Notes under the pieces: generated by a model
Seen by the model: only the letters and a program-made list of their open reading frames with translations
What the model was told of the DNA's origin: nothing
Databases searched by the model: none
Position numbers and translations under genes: made by a program
Shown here: piece after piece, positions 43,722-52,986 of the stretch
Layout of the letters: each line of letters starts with the position of its first letter
How positions within the stretch are numbered: the stretch's first letter is position 1
Assembly: GCF_001439815.1 (NCBI RefSeq)
Contig: NZ_JYLM01000003.1
Coordinates: 496,001 to 560,000, forward strand
Direction of reading: 5' to 3'
DNA from: Pseudomonas orientalis
GTDB taxonomy: Bacteria > Pseudomonadota > Gammaproteobacteria > Pseudomonadales > Pseudomonadaceae
DNA length: 64,000 nucleotides

Positions 43722-45866
43722 TTAAGAAATTTCGCGCCTGAACGGCGGCAAGGCATTCAGGATGGCCTTGCCATAGCGCTGGGTGACCAGGCGGCGATCG
43801 AGCAATGTGATGGTGCCCCGGTCCTGCTCGGTGCGCAGCAAGCGCCCGCAGGCCTGCACCAGCTTCAGGGATGCATCGGGCACCGAGATTTCCATGAACG
43901 GGTTGCCGCCACGGGCTTCGATCCATTCGGCCAGCGCGGCCTCGACCGGATCATCCGGCACCGAGAACGGAATCTTGGCGATGACCACGTGTTCGCAGTA
44001 GGCGCCGGGCAAGTCCACACCCTCGGCAAAGCTCGCCAGGCCGAACAGCACGCTGGAATCACCGCCATCGACCCGCGCCTTGTGCTTGTTCAAGGTTTCC
44101 TGCTTGGACAGGTTGCCCTGGATGAACACCTGTTTACGCCAGTCGCGGTCGAGGCCGTCAAACACGTCCTGCATCTGCTTGCGCGACGAAAACAGCACCA
44201 GGGTGCCTCGCGAGCCTTCCACCAGCTCGGGCAGGTCGCGGATGATCGCCGCGGTGTGCGCCGCCGCGTCCCGTGGGTCGGCCTTGAGGTCGGGCACCCG
44301 CAGTACGCCAGCATCGGCGTGATGGAACGGGCTCGGCACCACCGCAGTGACGGCCTTTTTCGGCAGACCGGCGCGCATGCGGAAGCGGTCGAAGGTGCCC
44401 AGCGCGGTCAGGGTGGCCGAGGTCACCAGGCAGCCGTAGGCCACGTTCCACAGGTTGCGGCGCAGCATCTCGGCGGCAAGGATCGGGCTGGCATTGACCT
44501 CGATATCGAACAGCGCACCGCTTTCGGCCAAGGTCAGCCAACGCGCCATGGGCGGGTTGTCTTCCGGGTCTTCGACGGTGAACGCGGTCCACAACTCCCA
44601 GTTGCCCTGGGCGCGGGACAGCAGGCTGCCGAACAACGGGTACCATTCTTCGGCCTGGTTACTGGCGATGCCGATATTGACCTCGCCATCCATGCCTTCC
44701 TTGAGCAAGTCGGTGAGACGGGTGAACAGGTCGGTCAGGCGGGAAAAGCCCTTCTTCAGTTCAATGCCCATTTCACGCATGTGCTCGGGAATCATCCCAC
44801 CGACAAAACGGTGGCGCGGCCGCTCACGGCCTTCCACGTCTTCGCCGGGCTTGAAGTCGGCCACCTGCTCGCAGGCGCTGAACATGAACTGCTGCTGGGT
44901 CTTGATCTCCCGCGCCAGCTCAGGCACCTGTTCGATCAGCTTGCCCAGGTCACCGGGCAGCGGATGCTGCGCCAGCAGCTTGGTGAGGTTCTTGGCGGTG
45001 GTTTCCAGCCAGTCGGCGGTAGAGCGCAGGCGCGTGTAATGGGCGAAGTGGCCGATGGCCTTGTCCGGCAGGTGATGGCCTTCGTCGAACACGTACAGGG
45101 TATCGCGCGGGTCCGGCAGTACGGCGCCGCCGCCCAGGGCCAGGTCGGCCAGCACCATGTCGTGGTTGGTGACGATCACGTCGACCTTGCCCATGCCTTC
45201 GCGGGCCTTGTAGAACGCGCACTGGCCGAAGTTGGGGCAATGGCGGTTGGTGCATTGACTGTGATCGGTGGTCAGGCGCGCCCAGTCGGAGTCTTCCAGG
45301 GCGGTAGGCCAGCTGTCGCGGTCGCCGTCCCATTTATTACCGGCGAGCTTCTCGATCATGCTGGTAAACAGTTTCTGGCTGACTTCGTCGACTTCGATCT
45401 TGAAGCCTTCTTCTTCGAACAGCGAGGCCGTGGCGGTCTGCGCGTGGCCTTCCTGCAGCAACACGTCGAGCTTGGACAGGCACATGTAGCGGCCACGGCC
45501 CTTGGCCAGTGCGAAGGTGAAGTTCAGCCCGCTGTTGCGCATCAGGTCAGGCAGGTCCTTGTAGACAATCTGCTCCTGCAGCGCGACGGTCGCGGTGGCA
45601 ATTACCAGGCGCTTGCCGGCGGCCTTGGCGGTGGGGATCGCAGCCAGGCTGTAGGCCACGGTCTTGCCGGTACCGGTGCCGGCTTCGACGGCCACGACCG
45701 CAGGGTCACCGCTGCGCCGACCTTCGTCGTCGGTGTCGATATCCCCGAGGACCTTGGCCACTTCGGCGATCATCAGGCGTTGGCCGTAGCGCGGTTTCAA
45801 GCTCTTGGCTTCGAGAAAACGCGAGTAGGCGCCCTGGATCGTGGTTTTGAGTTCAGTGCTGATCAT
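43722..45866 (-). CDS. dinG: ATP-dependent DNA helicase DinG
   Basis: 714 residues, XPD/DinG superfamily 2. Walker A is in EAGTGTGKTVAYS near residue 60. The Fe-S cluster cysteines are in GRYMCLSKLD and the CTNRHCPNFGQCAFY group. The DEAH-type box is VFDEGHHLPD and the helicase motif VI is LVQACGRLLRTEQDRG. It unwinds R-loops, forks and D-loops 5'-3'. The start lies 99 bases from the divergent CopD-like gene. The long plus-strand reading frame across it is a shadow. The glycoside hydrolase gene follows 88 bases downstream. Confidence 0.95.
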   Translation of the reverse strand: MISTELKTTIQGAYSRFLEAKSLKPRYGQRLMIAEVAKVLGDIDTDDEGRRSGDPAVVAVEAGTGTGKTVAYSLAAIPTAKAAGKRLVIATATVALQEQIVYKDLPDLMRNSGLNFTFALAKGRGRYMCLSKLDVLLQEGHAQTATASLFEEEGFKIEVDEVSQKLFTSMIEKLAGNKWDGDRDSWPTALEDSDWARLTTDHSQCTNRHCPNFGQCAFYKAREGMGKVDVIVTNHDMVLADLALGGGAVLPDPRDTLYVFDEGHHLPDKAIGHFAHYTRLRSTADWLETTAKNLTKLLAQHPLPGDLGKLIEQVPELAREIKTQQQFMFSACEQVADFKPGEDVEGRERPRHRFVGGMIPEHMREMGIELKKGFSRLTDLFTRLTDLLKEGMDGEVNIGIASNQAEEWYPLFGSLLSRAQGNWELWTAFTVEDPEDNPPMARWLTLAESGALFDIEVNASPILAAEMLRRNLWNVAYGCLVTSATLTALGTFDRFRMRAGLPKKAVTAVVPSPFHHADAGVLRVPDLKADPRDAAAHTAAIIRDLPELVEGSRGTLVLFSSRKQMQDVFDGLDRDWRKQVFIQGNLSKQETLNKHKARVDGGDSSVLFGLASFAEGVDLPGAYCEHVVIAKIPFSVPDDPVEAALAEWIEARGGNPFMEISVPDASLKLVQACGRLLRTEQDRGTITLLDRRLVTQRYGKAILNALPPFRREIS

Positions 45867-45965
45867 GGATAGTCGGGCGCAAAAAACGCTGGATAAATTT
45901 TCAGTGGTTCGGTTCGGCCGCTATCATACCCCGCTAATTAATCCCGCGCAGAACGGAGTACCACA

Positions 45966-46430
45966 ATGACCGCGTTTAGCCTCGCTTACACCCTGCATGT
46001 ACTGGCCGCCCTGATCTGGGTCGGCGGTATGTTTTTCGCCTGGATGATCCTGCGCCCCGCCGCCATGGCGGCCCTTGAGGGCCCTGCCCGGCTCAGGCTG
46101 TGGGCAAATGTGTTTCAACGTTTTTTTGTATGGGTGTGGGTGGCGGTGCTGATTTTGCCGATCAGCGGCGTCGGCCTGCTGCACCTGCGCTTCAACGGTT
46201 TTGAAACCGCACCGCGCTATGTGCAGGTGATGATGGGCTTGTATCTGGTGATGACGGCGCTGTTTATCCGCATCCAGGCGTTGAAGTTTCCGGCGTTGAA
46301 GGCGGCGGTGGCGGCTGAGGACTGGCCGGCGGGCGCGGCTGCATTGGGGCAGATTCGCAGGCTGGTGGGGATTAACTTGATTGTCGGGTTGGTGGTGGTG
46401 GCGATTGCTTCGGCTCGGCCGATGTTGTAA
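45966..46430 (+). CDS. CopD-like four-helix membrane protein
   Basis: 154 residues with four predicted membrane helices. The opening LAYTLHVLAALIWVGGMFFAWMILRPAA, with a conserved His in helix 1, and the later QVMMGLYLVMTALFIRIQ are typical of the CopD/YetJ-like integral membrane family, related to the CopD copper-import domain. CGGAG lies 8 bases before the ATG. A single gene, divergent from dinG and followed by a REP pair. Whether it handles copper is unknown. Confidence 0.78.
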   Translation: MTAFSLAYTLHVLAALIWVGGMFFAWMILRPAAMAALEGPARLRLWANVFQRFFVWVWVAVLILPISGVGLLHLRFNGFETAPRYVQVMMGLYLVMTALFIRIQALKFPALKAAVAAEDWPAGAAALGQIRRLVGINLIVGLVVVAIASARPML

Positions 46431-46445
46431 GGCGACTCTTACATC

Positions 46446-46514
46446 GCCATCGGGGGCAAGCCCCCTCCCACATTGGAATGCGATCAAAGGTGGGAGGGGG
46501 CTTGCCCCCGATAG
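46446..46514. repeat. REP pair, copy 5 (short spacer)
   Basis: Inverted GCCATCGGGGGCAAGCCCCC and GGGGGCTTGCCCCCGATAGC arms with only about 20 bases between them, lacking the inner CAGTCA dyad. Confidence 0.88.
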
Positions 46515-46530
46515 CGTCAGGCCAGGCGAC

Positions 46531-47289
46531 TCAGAGCCGCTGGATGGTCACCGCCCCCGCAGGCCCCGCCGGCCCCGGTTGCCCTTCCAACCCCGAGCGG
46601 CCTTTTTCACCGCCATCGGCGCGGTACACCACGCAACCCTTGGACTGACCGCCCTTGCCGGGCTTACCCGCAACACCGGCCAAGCCCCCAGGCCCGCCGT
46701 CCACCAAGACCTTGATCTGATCAGCCGGGAAACTCTGCGGCAACTCAACGCGCACTAGCGCACCCGATGCACCCGGCAACCCATCGCCGCCGTTATCACC
46801 GTTGAACCCACGCCCGGCCGAACCCCAGGTGCAGCCTGGGTCTTCGCCGTTGGCGCCATCCAGGCCGGCATAACCCTGAGCGCCGGCGCCACCACGGGCA
46901 TCCACGGACAGTTGTTCTGCCGTCAGCGACTCAATGCGCAAGGTCAGGTCGCGCCCGGCCCTGGCCGGCTTTTCATGGGTGCCGGGCGCACCGCGGGAGG
47001 TGATCTGGCTGCCGGGGTCCAGTTGAGCCTGGCGCACCTGCAACTGCAGCGCGGTAGCGCCGGGGACGATGGCGATGCGTGCTTCACGTCCCAGATGCAG
47101 TTCCTCCACCGAGATCTGACCGATGGTGGCCGGAATCAACAGGGTGCCATAGTCCGCCACGTCCAGGCGCTCGAGCTGCAACACGCTGGTGCTGCTGGGC
47201 AGGCGCATCAATGAATGGGTTTCGACACTGACACTCTGGGCCAGGGCAATGGGGCTGACCAACAGGGCCAGCAGAAAAACCTTACGCAT
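46531..47289 (-). CDS. Secreted protein with collagen-like Gly-rich region
   Basis: 252 residues from the second of two adjacent ATGs (GGGAG 7 bases upstream; the first is at 47292). A signal peptide (MRKVFLLALLVSPIALA) precedes a beta-rich domain of about 110 residues with EELHLGREARIAIVPG and LTLRIESLTAEQL. The C-terminal half is Gly-X-Y-like but interrupted: GAGAQGYAGLDGANGED, GDNGGDGLPGASGA, GGLAGVAGKPGKGG and GLEGQPGPAGPAGA, with two cysteines (GCTWG, GCVVY). It may form a collagen-like helix or a polyglycine-type coil. Exported to the periplasm or surface. Function unknown. Confidence 0.75.
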   Translation of the reverse strand: MRKVFLLALLVSPIALAQSVSVETHSLMRLPSSTSVLQLERLDVADYGTLLIPATIGQISVEELHLGREARIAIVPGATALQLQVRQAQLDPGSQITSRGAPGTHEKPARAGRDLTLRIESLTAEQLSVDARGGAGAQGYAGLDGANGEDPGCTWGSAGRGFNGDNGGDGLPGASGALVRVELPQSFPADQIKVLVDGGPGGLAGVAGKPGKGGQSKGCVVYRADGGEKGRSGLEGQPGPAGPAGAVTIQRL

Positions 47290-47477
47290 CATGGGGCTCC
47301 CGAGTGTTTTCAAATTTTTCTTTGGACGCACAGTAACGACTTCTGCAGGCGATTTGCCAGTGAAGCATCAAAAAACTTCAGAAGGCCCGTCTCTGGCACC
47401 GGCGGTATCGGCCCTAATGCGCTAGGCCCGCACGCCCAGCCGCGCTAGTCTCTACGGTCTTGATGTGAGGATCTTCA

Positions 47478-47975
47478 ATGACCGCTGGTATTTCTTCCCG
47501 TACACCCCAGCAAGCCCTGGCTGCGCTGCTGGACCTGCACGCCCCCAAGCGCCTGTTGCTGTTGGGCGCCAGCCAGTTTCCCGCTCTGGATGCGTTCAAA
47601 AAAGCACATCCCGCTGTGCACGTCAGCGTTGCCCGACCTGGGCCGCTGCCCGCCGACTTGGCGGCGCAGCGTTTTGACCTGGCGCTGGTGGTCGATTGCC
47701 TTGAACACCTGCCCAAATCTCAGGGTCTGACGTTGCTGGGCGGCATTCGCAACCTCAATGCCAGCCGCATAGCGGTGCTGGTGGACCTGGACGCCTGTGA
47801 CTGGCAGGACACCGACTTTTTCTCCCTGGCCCTGCAAGCCAGTGAGCGTTTCCAGCGCGATGAGCAGGTGCTTACGCTGTTCACCTATGATCTGCTTGAC
47901 TATAAACAAGTACCCGACTGGCTCAACGCCCGCTTCTGGGCCAACCCGGAAAATTTTGGAAAGTATTGGTGGTAA
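47478..47975 (+). CDS. DUF6231 family protein
   Basis: 165 residues ([20 protein letters not shown]). A Rossmann-like opening RLLLLGAS and [19 protein letters not shown] resemble a truncated methyltransferase-type fold but no full SAM motif is seen. I recall the DUF6231 label for such Pseudomonas proteins. First of a four-gene unit; ychJ follows 4 bases after its stop. Confidence 0.7.
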   Translation: MTAGISSRTPQQALAALLDLHAPKRLLLLGASQFPALDAFKKAHPAVHVSVARPGPLPADLAAQRFDLALVVDCLEHLPKSQGLTLLGGIRNLNASRIAVLVDLDACDWQDTDFFSLALQASERFQRDEQVLTLFTYDLLDYKQVPDWLNARFWANPENFGKYWW

Positions 47976-47979
47976 CACG

Positions 47980-48450
47980 ATGAGTACATCCATTTGCCCC
48001 TGCGGCAGTGGCAATCTGCTGGACGCCTGCTGCGGCCATTACCACGCCGGCCACCCCGCGCCGTGTGCCAGCGCATTGATGCGCTCGCGCTACAGCGCCT
48101 ATGTGCTGGGCCTGGTCGACTACCTGTTGGCAACCACCTTGCCGACGCAACAGGCCGGCCTGGACCGCAATGCCATTACCGCCTGGAGTGCCCAAAGCAC
48201 CTGGCTGGGGCTTGAGGTGGAAAACGCCGAGGTCTTCGGCGGCCAACCGGAACACGCCTTCGTGACCTTCACGGCGCGCTGGCATGACAGCACCGGTGAA
48301 CATAGCCACCGCGAGCGCTCTTCTTTCGTACAGAATGAGGGGCGTTGGTACTTCATCGACCCGACGGTGGAAGTGAAGGCCGGACGTAATGACCCATGCC
48401 TGTGCGGCAGCGGGCAAAAGTTCAAGAAGTGCTGTTCCAGCTACTTTTAA
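47980..48450 (+). CDS. ychJ: YchJ family protein with two SEC-C motifs (UPF0225)
   Basis: 156 residues. An N-terminal SEC-C zinc motif [14 protein letters not shown] and a C-terminal motif [13 protein letters not shown] enclose an NTF2-like central domain ([19 protein letters not shown]..., [12 protein letters not shown]). This is the standard YchJ layout. Function is not known; zinc binding through CxC and CC/CH groups is expected. It begins 4 bases after the DUF6231 gene, so is co-translated with it. Confidence 0.9.
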   Translation: MSTSICPCGSGNLLDACCGHYHAGHPAPCASALMRSRYSAYVLGLVDYLLATTLPTQQAGLDRNAITAWSAQSTWLGLEVENAEVFGGQPEHAFVTFTARWHDSTGEHSHRERSSFVQNEGRWYFIDPTVEVKAGRNDPCLCGSGQKFKKCCSSYF

Positions 48451-48471
48451 TGACCTGACGGGATAACGCCA

Positions 48472-48954
48472 ATGCTTCGCACATTCAGCCTGATGCTGGC
48501 GTTAACCCTGGGCCTGAGCGGCTGCGCCTCCTGGTTCGAGGACGATTCGCCGCCGCCCCACGTTTCACTGGTGAAGGTCGAAGTGGTGCGCGCCAAGTTG
48601 CTGGAGCAGAAGTTCAAGCTCTACTTTCGCGTGGATAACCGCGACGACGCCGACCTGACCGTGCGCGGCCTGATTTACAAGGTCACTCTCGGCGATCTGG
48701 TGCTGACCGAAGGTGAGTCCAACGAATGGCTGACCGTACCGCCGCGCAGCCATAAATACTTCAGGGTGTCGGTACGTACCAATCTGTGGCCGCGAATACG
48801 CGATGTGGTGCAAATGCTGAAAAACCCCGAGCGCCCCGTGCCCTATCGTCTTGAAGGCGAGTTGAAAACCGGATTATTCATCGGTAATGACGTGCAGGTG
48901 GCCCACAATGGCGAGATAATCCCCGGCGATTTTATTCCGGAGCGACATCGATGA
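48472..48954 (+). CDS. LEA type 2/WHy-domain lipoprotein
   Basis: 160 residues. The lipobox is GLSGC (Cys18). The rest is one beta-sandwich of LEA14/WHy type: [24 protein letters not shown] with the typical strand order, then [18 protein letters not shown]. Likely anchored to the outer membrane with the domain in the periplasm; may be linked to desiccation or stress. It follows ychJ by 21 bases and overlaps the next gene by 4 bases (ATGA). Confidence 0.82.
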   Translation: MLRTFSLMLALTLGLSGCASWFEDDSPPPHVSLVKVEVVRAKLLEQKFKLYFRVDNRDDADLTVRGLIYKVTLGDLVLTEGESNEWLTVPPRSHKYFRVSVRTNLWPRIRDVVQMLKNPERPVPYRLEGELKTGLFIGNDVQVAHNGEIIPGDFIPERHR

Positions 48955-49151
48955 CTCAGCAACCCCATGTCCATGGTCCCGACTGCAACCACGATCACGA
49001 TCACCATGATCACGACCACGGCCATGTCCACGGCCCGAACTGCGGCCACGCTCATCAGGAACCGGTGCGCAACGCGTTGAAAGACGTGGGTCGCAACGAT
49101 CCTTGCCCATGCGGCAGCGCAAAGAAATTCAAGAAGTGCCACGGCGCCTAA
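48951..49151 (+). CDS. His-rich N-terminus plus SEC-C zinc motif, 66 residues
   Basis: The protein has two parts. Residues 1-36 hold eleven His, alternating with Asp ([20 protein letters not shown]), flanked by two HGP(D/N)C motifs. Residues 44-66 hold a SEC-C motif, [19 protein letters not shown]. The His/Asp tract looks like a metal store or metallochaperone segment; the SEC-C part binds zinc in SecA and YchJ. Role unknown. It is the last gene of the DUF6231-ychJ-LEA unit, and the SEC-C end resembles that of YchJ nearby. Confidence 0.8.
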   Translation: MTQQPHVHGPDCNHDHDHHDHDHGHVHGPNCGHAHQEPVRNALKDVGRNDPCPCGSAKKFKKCHGA

Positions 49152-49169
49152 GCCACACTGAAGATCAAA

Positions 49170-49260
49170 ATGTGGGAGGGGGCTTGCCCCCGATTCAGTG
49201 TGTCAGTCAGCCTATTTGGTACTGACCCACTGCTATTGGGAGCAAGCCCCCTCCCACATT
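49170..49260. repeat. REP pair, copy 6
   Basis: ATGTGGGAGGGGGCTTGCCC and its inverse enclose CAGTCAGCC...ACTGACC. It follows the DUF6231-ychJ operon. Confidence 0.9.
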
Positions 49261-49356
49261 GGTACTCACACAATTACAAAACTCCCGCTTGCGTCGTTTC
49301 GCCGCGCTCACTAACGTAGCGCCTTTAATGACGCTACCCCCCGCAGGAGCTTTGCC

Positions 49357-51798
49357 ATGGCCTCGCCAGCCCTTACACATTTTCTTCCCCGGTTCGGCGT
49401 TGCCGCGGCAGTGGTCAGTGCGTTGAGCCTGTCCGGTTGCCAGCTCCAGAACACCCAGGACACCCTGCCCCCCGCAGCCGGCGTACAGCCGATCAAAGGC
49501 CTGGCGCAAAACGTGTCGATACGCCGCAATGCCCAGGGCATGCCGCTGATCGAAAGCAATACCTTCCACGACGCGCTGTTCAGCCTCGGCTATGTGCATG
49601 CCAGCGACCGGATCACCCAGATGGTCACCTTGCGGCTGCTGGCCCAGGGCCGCCTGGCGGAAATGTCCGGTCCCGAGGTCCTCGACGTCGACCGTTTCAT
49701 GCGCGCGGTCAACCTTAAAAAAAGCGCCGGCGAGCTGTACAACGCCTCGTCGCCACGCCTCAAGCGCTTCTTTGAGGTCTACGCGCGGGGCGTCAACGCC
49801 TACCTGTTCCGCTACCGCGACAAGCTGCCGACCGACCTGACCCAGACCGGCTACAAGCCCGAGTACTGGAAACCGGAAGATTCGGCGCTGCTGTTCTGCC
49901 TGCTGAATTTCAGTGAGTCGAGCAACCTGCAGGAAGAAATTTCGTCGCTGGTGCTGGCGCAAAAAGTCGGAGTGGACAAGCTCGCCTGGCTCATTCCAAG
50001 CGCGCCGGACGAAGCGATTCCCCTGGCCGAGGCCGATAAGCTCAAGGGCGTGACCCTGAGCCAGATCACGGGGCTTGCCGGGTTGGACGCGGTCAGCCAG
50101 CAGCTCACCAGCCTCAATGCCCTGGGCGTGACCACTTCGAGCAACTGGGCCATCGGGCCGCAACGCAGCCGCAGCGGTAAAAGCCTGCTGGCCAACGATA
50201 TCGCCGCCCAGCCGCAGGCACCAACGCCCTGGAGCTACGTGCAGATCCGTGCACCGAAATATCAGGCGGTCGGCGCTTCAATTGCCGGCCTGCCGACCCT
50301 GCTATCGGGTTTCAACGGCAAGGTGGCGTGGAGCATGAGCGCGGTGAAGGGCGACACCCAGGACCTGTTCCTGGAAAAGGTCAGACGCCAGGGCAGCGCG
50401 TTGTACTACGAGAACAACGGCAAATGGCTACCGGCCGGCGTGCGTAACGAGACCTTCTTCATCAAAGGCCAACGCTCGATTCGCGACGTGGTGTACGAAA
50501 CCCGCCACGGCGCCTTGCTCAACAGCAGCCAGGCACTCACCAGCGGGTTTGGCCTGGCCCTGCAAACCGCCGATTTGAAGGACGACAAGAGCCTGGATGC
50601 GTTCTTCGACCTGTCCCGCGCGCAAAACGCCGGCAAGGCCTCGGACGCCACCCGCGAAATTCGCGCCATTGCCTTGAACATGATCTTCGCCGACGCCAGC
50701 AACATCGGCTGGCAAGTCACCGGCCGCTTCCCCAACCGCCGCGAAGGCGAAGGCCTGCTGCCCTCGCCGGGCTGGGATACGCGCTTTGACTGGGACGGTT
50801 ACGCCGACGCCATGCTGCACCCCTATGACCAGGACCCGGCTCAAGGCTGGATCGGTACCGCCAACCAGCGCACCGCCCCGCGTGGCTATGGCATGCAGCT
50901 GTCCAATTCCTGGGACGCGCCGGAACGCAGCGAGCGCCTGGCGCAACTGGCCAACGCCGGCAAGCACGACAGCCGCAGCCTGATCGCCATGCAATACGAC
51001 CAGACCACCCCCTTTGCCGCCAAACTCAAGGGTATGTTCCAGGCGCCGGGCATGGCCCAGCCGCTGAAACAGGCAATCGATGCGCTGCCCGCCGCCGAAC
51101 AGGCCAAGGCGCGCGAAGCACTGAGCCGCCTGATGGCCTTTGATGGTCGCCTTGCACCAACGTCCGCCGACGCGGCGGTCTATGAGCTGTTCCTGCAGGA
51201 AAGCGCCAGACAGATCTTTTTCGACAAACTCGGTCCGGAACACAGCGCCAGCTGGAAAGCCTTTGTCAGCAATGCGAGCCTGTCCTACTCCGCCACCGCA
51301 GACCATTTGCTGGGCCGTGAAGACAGCCTGCTCTGGGATGACACGCGCACACCGCAAAAAGAAGACAAGCCGGCGATTCTCGCGCGCACCCTGGCCGCCG
51401 CGATCAGCAGTGGCGACAGCCTGCTGGGCGCCGATCACAAGGCCTGGCAATGGGGCAAACTGCACACCACCACCTGGAAAAACGCCAGCGGCCAGGTTAT
51501 CCGTGGGCCATTCGCCAGCGGCGGCGACCACAACACCCTGAATCCGGCACCGTACACCTGGGGACAGGATTTCAACGTGGCCCAGACATCCGCGCTGCGC
51601 ATGATTGTCGACTTCGGCCAGCCGGAACCAATGATGGGCCAGGGCGGCACCGGCCAGTCCGGCAACCCGGCCAGCCCGAACTATGCCAACGGCATCGACC
51701 CATCGCTCAAGGCGCAATACCTGAGCTTCCCGATGCAGCCGCAGAACTTTGACAAGGTGTATGGCAAGACCCGGTTGACCCTGACACCCGGCAAGTAA
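49357..51798 (+). CDS. quiP: Ntn-hydrolase penicillin/AHL acylase, QuiP-like
   Basis: 813 residues, precursor of a two-chain acylase. The self-cleaving site is before Ser262-Asn-Trp in [15 protein letters not shown]; alpha chain before, beta chain after. The beta chain has the family [15 protein letters not shown] segment. The start has AGGAG 7 bases upstream. The N-terminus ends in SLSGC (Cys28), a plausible lipobox, so it may be lipid-anchored. Position near dinG and pdxH orthologues is as for P. aeruginosa quiP (PA1032), which degrades long-chain acyl-homoserine lactones. Actual substrate here is inference; PvdQ or HacB are paralogues. Confidence 0.82.
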   Translation: MASPALTHFLPRFGVAAAVVSALSLSGCQLQNTQDTLPPAAGVQPIKGLAQNVSIRRNAQGMPLIESNTFHDALFSLGYVHASDRITQMVTLRLLAQGRLAEMSGPEVLDVDRFMRAVNLKKSAGELYNASSPRLKRFFEVYARGVNAYLFRYRDKLPTDLTQTGYKPEYWKPEDSALLFCLLNFSESSNLQEEISSLVLAQKVGVDKLAWLIPSAPDEAIPLAEADKLKGVTLSQITGLAGLDAVSQQLTSLNALGVTTSSNWAIGPQRSRSGKSLLANDIAAQPQAPTPWSYVQIRAPKYQAVGASIAGLPTLLSGFNGKVAWSMSAVKGDTQDLFLEKVRRQGSALYYENNGKWLPAGVRNETFFIKGQRSIRDVVYETRHGALLNSSQALTSGFGLALQTADLKDDKSLDAFFDLSRAQNAGKASDATREIRAIALNMIFADASNIGWQVTGRFPNRREGEGLLPSPGWDTRFDWDGYADAMLHPYDQDPAQGWIGTANQRTAPRGYGMQLSNSWDAPERSERLAQLANAGKHDSRSLIAMQYDQTTPFAAKLKGMFQAPGMAQPLKQAIDALPAAEQAKAREALSRLMAFDGRLAPTSADAAVYELFLQESARQIFFDKLGPEHSASWKAFVSNASLSYSATADHLLGREDSLLWDDTRTPQKEDKPAILARTLAAAISSGDSLLGADHKAWQWGKLHTTTWKNASGQVIRGPFASGGDHNTLNPAPYTWGQDFNVAQTSALRMIVDFGQPEPMMGQGGTGQSGNPASPNYANGIDPSLKAQYLSFPMQPQNFDKVYGKTRLTLTPGK

Positions 51799-51809
51799 CC
51801 CGGTTTCCA

Positions 51810-51905
51810 AATATGGGAGGGGGCTTGCTCCCGATAGCAGTAGTTCAGTCAATGAATATGTTGACTGTCACACCGCTATCGGGGGCAAGCCCCCTCCCAC
51901 ATTTG
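51810..51905. repeat. REP pair, copy 7
   Basis: ATATGGGAGGGGGCTTGCTC and the inverse AGCCCCCTCCCACAT flank CAGTCAATG...TTGACTG. It lies 11 bases after the acylase stop. Confidence 0.9.
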
Positions 51906-51981
51906 GACCCCGTGCATTCAGATAGAACTTCTCTCACCGTGCCATCCTCCTAACTGATAAGCCCATCTCCCCGGTCAGCCC

Positions 51982-52986
51982 ATGGACCTCGTCATCGCCC
52001 GACCCGAAGGCCTCTATTGCCCCGCCGGGGATTTCTACATCGATCCCTGGCGTCCGGTGGAGCGTTCCGTCATCACCCATGCCCACGGCGACCACGCCCG
52101 CACCGGCAACGAGCATTACCTGGCCGCCGCCCCCGGCGAAGGCATTCTGCGCTCGCGCCTCGGCCAGGACATCAACCTGCAGACGCTGGCCTACGGCGAA
52201 AAACTCGTACACCACGGCGTCACATTGAGTTTTCACCCGGCCGGGCATGTCCTCGGTTCGGCCCAGGTGCGCCTGGAATACCAGGGCGAGGTGTGGGTCG
52301 CGTCCGGCGACTACAAGGTCGAGCCCGATGGCACCTGCGCGCCGTTCGAACCGGTGCGCTGCCACACCTTTATCACCGAATCCACCTTTGGCCTGCCGAT
52401 CTACCGTTGGCAGCCGCAGGCGCAGATTTTCGCCGGCATCAACGACTGGTGGCAGGCCAATATCGCCGCCGGCAAGGCCAGCGTGCTGTTCTGCTATTCG
52501 TTCGGCAAGGCCCAGCGCATTCTGCACGGTATCGATGCCAGCATCGGCCCGATTCTCAGCCATGGCGCCGTCGAGCCGTTGAACCGGGTCTACCGTGAAG
52601 CCGGTATTTATATTCCCGAAACACTGTACGCCGGCGATTTCAAAAAAAACGACCCGCTCTTGCGCCAGGCCCTGATCATCGCACCGCCTTCCACCGGTGG
52701 CAGCACCTGGATACGCCGTTTCGGCGACTACAGCGACGCCTTCGCCAGCGGCTGGATGCGCCTGCGCGGCACGCGGCGCCGGCGCGGGGTCGACCGCGGC
52801 TTTGTGCTGTCGGACCATGCCGATTGGCCGGGACTGTTATGGGCCATCGAGCAGACCGGTGCCGAGCGGGTGATGGTCACCCACGGCTCGGTCGGCGTAC
52901 TGGTGCGCCACCTGCGTGAGAAAGGCCTGGATGCTCAAGGGTTCAGCACCGAATACGGCGACGACGAAGAAGAGGCCAGCGCATGA
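51982..52986 (+). CDS. Ligase-associated DNA exonuclease (metallo-beta-lactamase fold)
   Basis: 334 residues. The MBL motif HAHGDH (His33, His35, Asp37, His38) and the CPSF-like segments HPAGHVLGSAQVR and SGDYKVEPDG point to an Artemis/SNM1-type nuclease. In the P. putida Lhr/Lig/Exo/MPE cluster (literature) this gene is Exo. It overlaps the ligase start by 4 bases (ATGA), so the pair is coupled. Metal-dependent DNA end processing is expected. The Lhr and MPE partners lie 4.5 kb downstream. Confidence 0.88.
   Translation: MDLVIARPEGLYCPAGDFYIDPWRPVERSVITHAHGDHARTGNEHYLAAAPGEGILRSRLGQDINLQTLAYGEKLVHHGVTLSFHPAGHVLGSAQVRLEYQGEVWVASGDYKVEPDGTCAPFEPVRCHTFITESTFGLPIYRWQPQAQIFAGINDWWQANIAAGKASVLFCYSFGKAQRILHGIDASIGPILSHGAVEPLNRVYREAGIYIPETLYAGDFKKNDPLLRQALIIAPPSTGGSTWIRRFGDYSDAFASGWMRLRGTRRRRGVDRGFVLSDHADWPGLLWAIEQTGAERVMVTHGSVGVLVRHLREKGLDAQGFSTEYGDDEEEASA

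Noticed and set aside
43353..45872. An 839-codon plus-strand frame across dinG
   Set aside because: DinG has helicase and Fe-S motifs in the minus frame; the plus frame has none.
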